A stretch of DNA of 64,000 nt from Buchnera aphidicola (Ceratoglyphina bambusae). GTDB lineage: Bacteria > Pseudomonadota > Gammaproteobacteria > Enterobacterales > Enterobacteriaceae. This document shows positions 57,350-64,000 of the stretch, piece by piece. The stretch lies in contig NZ_CP134982.1 of assembly GCF_039363085.1 (NCBI RefSeq), positions 124,001-188,000 on the forward strand, read 5' to 3'. Position 1 is the first letter of the stretch, and each line of letters starts with the position of its first letter. The translations under genes were made by a program, and so were the position numbers. A model generated the notes under the pieces. It worked only from the letters and a program-made list of their open reading frames with translations. It had not been told where the DNA came from and did no database searches.

Positions 57350-57907
57350 TTGATTACTAATATTAAAAAATATGTTAATGATAATATGGAAAAATGTATT
57401 AATGCATTTATGAAAAATATTGATTCCATTAAGGTTGGTAGAGCTAATACTTCTTTATTACAAAATATTTTAATAAAATGTTATGATAATAGTTTTTTTA
57501 TAAATAATGTTGCTAATGTTACAGTTCATAATTTTAATACTTTAAAAATCAGCGCATTTGACAAATCTTTAAATGATGTTATTAAAAAATCTATATTAAA
57601 ATCTAATATTGGTCTTAATCCTTATATAAAAAATAATGATATTTTTGTTCCTATACCATCTGTTACTGAAGAAAAAAGAATAGATTTAATTAAAATAATT
57701 AATAAAGAAGGTGAAAAAGCTAAAATAAATATTAGAATTATAAGAAGAGATTCTCAAATAAAGTTTAAAAAATTTTATAATGGAGAAAAAATTAACAAGG
57801 ATTTTAAATATAAAATAAAAAAGGAAATACAATTAATTACAGATTTTTTTATCAACAAAATTGATGAAATTTTAATTAAAAAAGAATTAGAAATTAAAAA
57901 AGAATAG
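57350..57907 (+). CDS. frr: Ribosome recycling factor (TTG start)
   Basis: Splits post-termination ribosomes together with EF-G; 185 residues, equal to E. coli. VGRANTSLLQN, LGLNPY, VPIPSVTEEKRIDLIK and NIRIIRRDS match the family. The start is TTG at 57350 (MITNIKKYVNDNMEKC aligns with E. coli MISDIRK), with AGAGGT five bases upstream. The 218 bases before it, where pyrH would lie, contain only the tsf terminator and A/T-rich DNA. Confidence 0.97.
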   Translation: MITNIKKYVNDNMEKCINAFMKNIDSIKVGRANTSLLQNILIKCYDNSFFINNVANVTVHNFNTLKISAFDKSLNDVIKKSILKSNIGLNPYIKNNDIFVPIPSVTEEKRIDLIKIINKEGEKAKINIRIIRRDSQIKFKKFYNGEKINKDFKYKIKKEIQLITDFFINKIDEILIKKELEIKKE

Positions 57908-57935
57908 TTGTTATAAAAATTAAATTTGTTTAAAT

Positions 57936-57977
57936 AAAATACATTTTAAATAAATTTTATTAATTAAATGTATTTTT
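57936..57977 (+). terminator. Hairpin terminator after frr
   Basis: AAAATACATTT (57936-57946) is the reverse complement of AAATGTATTTT (57966-57976), with a 19-base loop, followed by TCGTTTTGATT. It lies 28 bases after the frr stop and separates frr from fabZ. Confidence 0.65.
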
Positions 57978-58034
57978 CGTTTTGATTAAAAATTTATGAA
58001 CAAAATTATATTTTAATATAATTACTTTAAAATT

Positions 58035-58475
58035 ATGAAAAAAAATATTTCAATAGATTATGACGAATTGTTAACTTTTGTTCCTTATAAATATCCAAAT
58101 TTTTTAGTTGAAAAAGTTATTAAATTTAAAAAAAATAAATACATTAAATCATTAAAAAGTGTTTGTAGAGATGATTTTTTTTTGTCTGGTCATTTTTTTA
58201 AAAATCCTATTTATCCTGGTGTTTTGATAGTAGAATTTTTAGCTCAATCTGCTATTATATTATTATACAAAAGTGATAAAAAAAATTATAAAAAAACTTT
58301 TTATTTAGCAAAAATAAATTTTGCAAAATTTTTGAGCACTGTTAAACCAGAAAATATTATGATAGGTAAAATTTATATAGTTAAAAATATTTTAAACTCA
58401 TATGTTTTTTATTGTAAAGTATTTGTAAAGAGTAAAATTGTGTGTATTACTAGTTTTATATGTATTAAAAAATAG
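58035..58475 (+). CDS. fabZ: 3-hydroxyacyl-[acyl-carrier-protein] dehydratase FabZ
   Basis: Dehydrates 3-hydroxyacyl-ACP in fatty-acid elongation; 146 residues (151 in E. coli). The catalytic His is in LSGHFFKNPIYPGVLIVEFLAQSA, which also holds the conserved Glu. The N-terminal PYKYPNFLVEKVI (PHRYPFLLVDRV in relatives) fits. In E. coli it lies between lpxD and lpxA; all lipid A genes are absent here. No clear Shine-Dalgarno sequence is seen. Confidence 0.94.
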   Translation: MKKNISIDYDELLTFVPYKYPNFLVEKVIKFKKNKYIKSLKSVCRDDFFLSGHFFKNPIYPGVLIVEFLAQSAIILLYKSDKKNYKKTFYLAKINFAKFLSTVKPENIMIGKIYIVKNILNSYVFYCKVFVKSKIVCITSFICIKK

Positions 58476-58516
58476 AATTATTTTTAAATAAAAATTATTT
58501 TTTTTAGAGAAATTTT

Positions 58517-61500
58517 ATGAAAAATTTTGAATTTGTGCATTTGAATGTACATTCAGAATATTCTATAATTAATGGATTTAATAAACCTAAAGATATAATT
58601 AAGAAAGCATGTAAATTTAATATGCCCTCTTTATGTTTATCTGATTTAGGAAACATGTTTGGAGCATTAAAATTTTATGAAAAATCACATATTTTTGGAA
58701 TAAAACCAATATTAGGATTACATCTAAAAATTGTTTTTGTTAAAAATGATATAGAAATAATTTTGTTAGCTAGAAATATTTTAGGTTACAAAAATTTAAT
58801 GATAATTTCTTCTATATTGCAAAATAACAATATGAATAAAGTATATAAATTTAATAGAATTCATTTTTCTTATTTAAAAAAATATAGTAAAGGATTAATA
58901 CTAATATTGAGTTATAACTTTTTTTATAAAAATTATAATAATATTGTTAAAATAGATTATAAATTAATAGAAGAATATATATTATTTTTTAAAAAAAATT
59001 TTTGTGAATGCTTTTATTTAGAATTGAACAGAATAGGATTATTTAACGAAGAATTTTATATAAATAAAATATTAAAAGTTTCTTTTATTTATGAAATACC
59101 TTTAGTAGCAACTAATAGAGTTTATTTTCTTAATAAGGAAGATTTTAATTTACATAAAATTAAAACATGTATTAATAAGGGTATTTCTTTATCTAAATTA
59201 AAAAATTATAAATATACTAAAAATCAGTTTTTGAAATCTAAAGAAGAGATGTATAATATTTTTATAGATATACCTGAATCTATAAAAAATAGTGTTGAAA
59301 TTTCAAAAAGATGTAATGTATTATTTGAAGAAAAAAAATATTTTTTACCTAATTTTTTTAAAAAAAAAGTTTCTTCTAAAAGATATTTAATAAAAAAATC
59401 TTATGAAGGAATTAAGAAAAGATTAAAAAAAATATCTAAAAATAAAAATTTTAAAAATAAAAATTATAGTGAATATTATAAAAGAATATCATATGAATTA
59501 AAAATAATAAATAAAATGGGGTTTTCTGGTTATTTTTTAATAGTAATGGAGTTCATATTATGGGCTAAAAAAAATGATATTCCAGTAGGTCCTGGTAGAG
59601 GTTCTGGTGCTGGGTCTTTAGTAGCTTATGCATTATGTATAACAGAAATAAATCCTATAGACTTTGATTTATTATTTGAAAGATTTTTAAATCCTGAAAG
59701 ATTATCAATGCCTGATTTTGATGTAGATTTTTGTATGGATAGAAGAGATGAAGTTGTTTCTCATATTTCTAAAATATATGGTAAAAAATATGTTTCTCAA
59801 ATAATAACTTTTGGAACTATGTCAGCCAAGTCAGTTATTAGAGATGTTGGAAGAGTGTTAGGATATCCTTATGGTTTTATAAATTATGTTTCAAAACTTA
59901 TACCAACACATTTTAGAATGACTATTAAAAAAGCTTTTATAGAAAAGTTAGAACTAAGAGCTTTATATAAAAATGATGAAGAATTTAAAAATTTAATAGA
60001 TATATCTAAAAAATTAGAGGGAGTCATAAAGAATGTTGGAAAGCATTCAGGTGGAATAATAATATCTCCGAATAAAATTATAAATTATGTTCCATTGTAT
60101 TTTGATAAAGAATGTAATAATTCTATTACTCAATTTGATAAAAATGATTTAGAAAATATAGGATTAATAAAATTTGATTTGTTAGGATTAAGAACTTTAA
60201 CTTTAATTCAATCTACTATTTTATTAATTAAAAAAAATAACAAAAAAAATTTTAAAAATATTAATGAAATAAATTTAAATGATAATAAAGTTTTTAAGTT
60301 ATTTAAGAATTCTAACACAACAGCCATTTTTCAGTTAGAATCTAAAGGAATGAAAGATTTAATAAGAAAATTATTACCAGATTCTTTTGAAGATATAATA
60401 GCTTTAGTTGCATTATTCAGGCCTGGTCCATTACAATCTGGAATGGTAGATAATTTTATTAATAGAAAACATGGAGTAGAAAAAACATATTATCCTGACA
60501 AAAATTGGCAAAATATATTATTAAAACCAATTTTAAAATCTACTTATGGAATTATATTATATCAAGAACAAGTTATGAAGATTGTTCAAGTTTTAGCAGG
60601 ATATACTTTAGGAAGAGCAGATATTTTTAGAAGAGCTATGTCTAAAAAAAATAATAAAGAAATGAAAAAACAGAAAGAAATTTTTATTAATGGGGCTAGA
60701 AAAAATAAAATAGATAAAATCTTTGCTGAAAAAATTTTTAATTTATTAGAAAAATTTTCTGGTTATGGATTTAATAAATCTCATTCTGCCGCATATGCTA
60801 TGATTACATATCAAACTATGTGGTTAAAAACTTATTATCCATCTGAGTTTATTGTTTCTGCTATTAATTTAGAAATGGATAAAACAGGCAGATTAATAAC
60901 TTTAATTGATGAATGCAGAAAAATGAAAATTAAAATCATTTCACCTAATATAAACTATAGTTTTTATAAATTTATTATTTTTGATAATAATATAATCTAT
61001 GGATTAGGAGCAATAAAAGGTATTGGTATATCTTCTATACAAATTATAATAGATGAAAGAAAAAAAAATGGTGTTTTTAAAAATTTATTAGACTTATGTA
61101 TAAGAACTATATTTAAAAAAATTACTTTTAATGTATATAAAAAATTAATTTTTTCTGGAGCTTGTGATTGTTTTAAATTAGACAGATATATTTTATATGG
61201 TATACTTAAAAATATAATAAAATTATCATTACAAAATTTTAATAATAAAAATATTATTTGTAAAAGATTATTTAATACTATTAAGGAAGATTATAAAAAT
61301 ATAATAATGTTACATAAAAAAAAAGAATTTCAATGGACATTAGAAGAAAAATTAAAAAAAGAACACTCTTCTCTAGGTTTGTATTTAACTTCTCACCCAG
61401 TATTTCAATATTATAATGAATTAAAATATTATAAAAAAATAATTAAAATAAAAAAACTTTATAAAAATAAATTTATTAATCAAACAGTTTCAGTTATTGG

Positions 61501-61993
61501 AATAATTTTTTCAATTAGAAGTATGATTTATAAAAATAATAAAAAAATAATATATATTATATTAGATGATTTTTTTCATAAAATAGAAATTGTAATATTT
61601 AATAACTTAGTTAATAAATATAATAGTTTATTAAAAAAACAAAAAATTATATTAGTAAAAGGAAAGATAGTTTTTGATAATTTTATTAATAATATTAGAT
61701 TAATTGCAAAAGATATAAATACTTTAGAAAAATTAAGAAAAAAAAATATAAAAAAAATTATAATATTTTTAGATATGAATATTATAAAAAAAAATATAAA
61801 GAAAAACATTTTTAAAATAATAAAAGAAAATGAAAATGGCAAAATTCCATTAAAAATTTATGAAAACAATTTAAAAAATAAAAAAATATATAATTTTAAA
61901 AAAAAAACGTTTATTTATCCTAATAATAAATTGTTTAATCAATTAGATTTATTTTTAGGAAAAAATTTTGTTAAAATTTTTATAAAAAAATAA
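58517..61993 (+). CDS. dnaE: DNA polymerase III alpha subunit
   Basis: Replicative polymerase, 1158 residues (1160 in E. coli). The PHP domain starts FVHLNVHSEYSI and continues SLCLSDLGNMFG. The palm has GPGRGSGAGSLVAYAL and the catalytic Asp pair in MPDFDVDFCMDRR. Fingers and thumb blocks include FQLESKGMKDLIRKL, LFRPGPLQSGMV, YQEQVMKI and NKSHSAAYAMITY. The C-terminal OB/tau-binding part is Lys/Ile-rich and diverged. It ends seven bases before the convergent proS stop. Confidence 0.98.
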   Translation: MKNFEFVHLNVHSEYSIINGFNKPKDIIKKACKFNMPSLCLSDLGNMFGALKFYEKSHIFGIKPILGLHLKIVFVKNDIEIILLARNILGYKNLMIISSILQNNNMNKVYKFNRIHFSYLKKYSKGLILILSYNFFYKNYNNIVKIDYKLIEEYILFFKKNFCECFYLELNRIGLFNEEFYINKILKVSFIYEIPLVATNRVYFLNKEDFNLHKIKTCINKGISLSKLKNYKYTKNQFLKSKEEMYNIFIDIPESIKNSVEISKRCNVLFEEKKYFLPNFFKKKVSSKRYLIKKSYEGIKKRLKKISKNKNFKNKNYSEYYKRISYELKIINKMGFSGYFLIVMEFILWAKKNDIPVGPGRGSGAGSLVAYALCITEINPIDFDLLFERFLNPERLSMPDFDVDFCMDRRDEVVSHISKIYGKKYVSQIITFGTMSAKSVIRDVGRVLGYPYGFINYVSKLIPTHFRMTIKKAFIEKLELRALYKNDEEFKNLIDISKKLEGVIKNVGKHSGGIIISPNKIINYVPLYFDKECNNSITQFDKNDLENIGLIKFDLLGLRTLTLIQSTILLIKKNNKKNFKNINEINLNDNKVFKLFKNSNTTAIFQLESKGMKDLIRKLLPDSFEDIIALVALFRPGPLQSGMVDNFINRKHGVEKTYYPDKNWQNILLKPILKSTYGIILYQEQVMKIVQVLAGYTLGRADIFRRAMSKKNNKEMKKQKEIFINGARKNKIDKIFAEKIFNLLEKFSGYGFNKSHSAAYAMITYQTMWLKTYYPSEFIVSAINLEMDKTGRLITLIDECRKMKIKIISPNINYSFYKFIIFDNNIIYGLGAIKGIGISSIQIIIDERKKNGVFKNLLDLCIRTIFKKITFNVYKKLIFSGACDCFKLDRYILYGILKNIIKLSLQNFNNKNIICKRLFNTIKEDYKNIIMLHKKKEFQWTLEEKLKKEHSSLGLYLTSHPVFQYYNELKYYKKIIKIKKLYKNKFINQTVSVIGIIFSIRSMIYKNNKKIIYIILDDFFHKIEIVIFNNLVNKYNSLLKKQKIILVKGKIVFDNFINNIRLIAKDINTLEKLRKKNIKKIIIFLDMNIIKKNIKKNIFKIIKENENGKIPLKIYENNLKNKKIYNFKKKTFIYPNNKLFNQLDLFLGKNFVKIFIKK

Positions 61994-62000
61994 AAAATTT

Positions 62001-63569
62001 TTATTTTATATATTTTTTTATGTCTTTTATTGAAATTATTTTGCTTATATTTAATATTCTATTTTTATATTCTACCATTTTTTTTTTAGCATTTTTTTCG
62101 TTTATTATTATAGTATTCGTTATACCAATTAAATCACTATTATTAAACATTTCTCCTGGAGATATTTTTCTATCTTCTATTATAACTTCTATTTTATTTT
62201 TTTTAAAATATTTATAAACATTTTTTGCTATAATTTTTACTTCATTACATTTATGTTTATTTATTGGAAGTATTATAACTTTAAATGGAGATATTATTGA
62301 AGGCCATATTATTCCTTTTATATTATGGTTTTGTTCTACTATAGATGATAGTAATCTTGTTATACCTATTCCATAACATCCCATATTTATTAGTTTTCTT
62401 TTTTTATTTTTATCATGTACAAAAAAATTAAGTTTTTTAGAATATTTTTTTCCTATTTGAAATATATGAGCTATTTCTATACTTTTTTTTATTATAAATT
62501 TATTAGTAAAAAATATATTTTTTTTGTGTTTAATAATATTTATTTTCTTTGTTTTATTTATTTTTTTATATATATAAAAGTTTTTTAAATTAATTATAGA
62601 TTTATCAATTAAAATAGAATTTTTTATATATATTAAATTATTTATTTTTTTAATTTTATTAATAAATTTTTTATTTTTTTCATTTTCCTCTAAATATAAT
62701 GTTTCATCATTATAATATTTTTTTATTTTTTTCATGTCTAAAGTTTGAGATATTTTTATAATGATTATTATTTTTTTTTTTTTTTTTCTGTTTGATTTTA
62801 TAAAAAAAATTTTTACAAAATTGTGTTTATTTGATGTTTTGCTTTCGTTTTCTTTTTTTATTATATTTTTTATTTTTATTTTTTTAGAAATATTATCTTT
62901 TTCATGTATTAAAATATAATTTTCACCATGTTGAGATATAGCATGAAATTCATGAGATGTTTTACCACCCATTTTTTTTGATTTACTTAAAGTTATTTTA
63001 TATTTTATTTTAAACAATTTAAATATTTTTTTATATGATGAATACATTTTCATATAAGTTTTTTGCATAGATGATCTATTTATATGAAATGAATATGCAT
63101 CCTTCATAATAAATTCTTTACATCTTATTATCCCATCTTTAGATCTTATTTCATCTCTATATTTATTTTGTATTTGATAAAATGTAATTGGAAAACTTTT
63201 ATATGATTTAATTTCTTTAGAAAATATATATGTAATTAATTCTTCATGAGTGGGTGATAATATAAATTTTTTTTTTTTTCTATCTATTATTTTAAACAGT
63301 TCTTTTCCAAAAATTTTTATTCTTCCACTTTTTTTCCATAAAAACTCTTTTTGTAGCAAAGGCATATATATTTCTATAGCATAATTTTTTTCTATTTCAT
63401 GTCTTATTATTTTTTTTATTTTATTTATTATTCTTATTCCTAAAGGTAAAAAGCTATATATTCCAGATGAAATTTTTCTTACTAATCCAGACCTTATAAT
63501 TAATTCATTATTTATTAATTTAGATTTATATTTTTTCATAGTAAACAGTAAATATTTGCTTGTTTTCAT
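62001..63569 (-). CDS. proS: Prolyl-tRNA synthetase with eroded editing insert
   Basis: Class II synthetase charging tRNA-Pro; 522 residues against 572 in E. coli. Motif 1 region (LPLGIRIINKI), motif 2 (QIQNKYRDEIRSKDGIIRCKEF, here split for length: FYQIQNKYRDE, then GIIRCKEFIMKDAYSF) and motif 3 (MGCYGIGITRLL) are intact, as is the anticodon-binding end (DRKISPGEMFNNSDLIGI). The insertion (editing) domain between motifs 2 and 3, residues about 225-370, is short and mostly Lys/Ile, and lacks recognisable editing-site blocks. A 17-base A run on the coding strand (62771-62787) lies in it. Confidence 0.95.
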   Translation of the reverse strand: MKTSKYLLFTMKKYKSKLINNELIIRSGLVRKISSGIYSFLPLGIRIINKIKKIIRHEIEKNYAIEIYMPLLQKEFLWKKSGRIKIFGKELFKIIDRKKKKFILSPTHEELITYIFSKEIKSYKSFPITFYQIQNKYRDEIRSKDGIIRCKEFIMKDAYSFHINRSSMQKTYMKMYSSYKKIFKLFKIKYKITLSKSKKMGGKTSHEFHAISQHGENYILIHEKDNISKKIKIKNIIKKENESKTSNKHNFVKIFFIKSNRKKKKKIIIIIKISQTLDMKKIKKYYNDETLYLEENEKNKKFINKIKKINNLIYIKNSILIDKSIINLKNFYIYKKINKTKKINIIKHKKNIFFTNKFIIKKSIEIAHIFQIGKKYSKKLNFFVHDKNKKRKLINMGCYGIGITRLLSSIVEQNHNIKGIIWPSIISPFKVIILPINKHKCNEVKIIAKNVYKYFKKNKIEVIIEDRKISPGEMFNNSDLIGITNTIIINEKNAKKKMVEYKNRILNISKIISIKDIKKYIK

Positions 63570-63722
63570 AAATTTCCTTGTAAATATGTTTTTAAAAAAA
63601 AATATTATTAAATTTATTTTATATATATAAATTTTTTATATATTTTAAAATTTTTTGATTATATAATGTTTTATATATTATATTTTTTTTTTTATATTTT
63701 AAACATATTTTGTGAGTTCATT

Positions 63723-64000
63723 ATGTCTGAAAAAGATTTTGATGAAGACAAAACTGAAGATCCATCTGAACACAAATTAAATAAAGCTAAAAAAGATGGG
63801 AAAAGAATAAATTCAAAAGAATTCAATTTTTTATTGTTTTTATGTATAAATTTTTATATTCTTTATTTATTTAAAGAAGATATTTTTATACATTTTGTAA
63901 GTTTTTTTTCTAATAATTTAAAATTTAATTTTTATTATTTTGAAAAAAATGTTTTTGACAACTTTTATTTAATAATAAAAGAAAAAATTTTTATATTTTT
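63723..64000 (+). CDS. flhB: Flagellar type III export protein FlhB, 3' end outside window
   Basis: Export-gate protein of the flagellar/type III secretion apparatus. The first 92 codons are present and run off the right edge. The N-terminus DDxTExPTxxRLxKARExG of the family is recognisable as EDKTEDPSEHKLNKAKKDGKR, followed by a first hydrophobic segment (FLLFLCINFYILYLF). The ATG at 63723 is the only fitting start. It is too short to judge whether the autocleavage NPTH site survives. It is divergent from proS. In Buchnera, flagellar basal bodies are thought to act as exporters. Confidence 0.88.
   Translation, partial: MSEKDFDEDKTEDPSEHKLNKAKKDGKRINSKEFNFLLFLCINFYILYLFKEDIFIHFVSFFSNNLKFNFYYFEKNVFDNFYLIIKEKIFIF

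Noticed and set aside
1-64000. Insertion sequences, prophage, toxin-antitoxin or defence system
   Set aside because: No transposase, integrase, terminal inverted repeats around genes, restriction or toxin genes were seen; every long frame belongs to a known core family except the DUF2076 gene.

Overview
This window is a stretch of bacterial chromosome from a strongly reduced, very AT-rich gammaproteobacterial insect endosymbiont. Gene content and order fit Buchnera aphidicola of aphids, probably a lineage with an unusually small genome. The evidence is Enterobacterales-type proteins (fused NuoCD, fused ThrA, monothiol GrxD, one-piece tmRNA), the runs nuo-prs-prfA-ackA-pta-gyrA, rnt-sodA-pth-ychF-thrCBA-dksA-truA-secA-aceEF-lpd and ilvIH-degP-dapD-map-rpsB-tsf-frr-fabZ-dnaE-proS-flhB, a lysine/asparagine/isoleucine-rich codon bias, and almost no regulators. 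No transposon, prophage, CRISPR array or tRNA gene was found.

Layout. 1-13.6 kb: a respiratory complex I operon (nuoCD to nuoN, entered inside nuoC). 13.8-20.4 kb: prs, prfA and the acetate pathway ackA-pta, separated by gene-sized stretches without genes. 20.6-30.2 kb: gyrA, a DUF2076 protein, a peroxiredoxin, ung, a shortened grpE, ssrA (tmRNA), grxD, rnt, sodA, pth and ychF. 30.2-34.9 kb: threonine operon thrABC on the minus strand. 35.2-45.3 kb: dksA, truA, secA and the pyruvate dehydrogenase genes aceE-aceF-lpd. 45.7-52 kb, minus strand: erpA, ftsZ-ftsA, rsmH, ilvH-ilvI. 52.3-64 kb: degP, dapD, map, rpsB-tsf, frr, fabZ, dnaE, proS and the start of flhB.

How the genes work together. Pyruvate dehydrogenase makes acetyl-CoA and NADH; NADH feeds complex I; Pta-AckA turns acetyl-CoA into acetate and ATP. 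ThrABC, IlvIH and DapD belong to pathways for essential amino acids (threonine, branched-chain, lysine), the usual nutritional role of such symbionts. The rest is core replication, translation, ribosome rescue, protein export, Fe-S assembly and redox defence.

The most informative signal is what is missing or shortened. Relative to the E. coli/Buchnera order, ispE, prmC, nrdAB, mrcB, the mur/fts wall cluster, pyrH and dxr-uppS-bamA are absent at their expected places, while ftsZ, ftsA and rsmH remain. IlvH is cut to a single ACT domain, GrpE lacks its C-terminal beta domain, SecA lacks its zinc tail, and the ProRS editing insert is eroded and carries a 17-base A tract. I see no new multi-gene system. 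Gene absences are judged against remembered gene orders, and genes could lie elsewhere on the chromosome.
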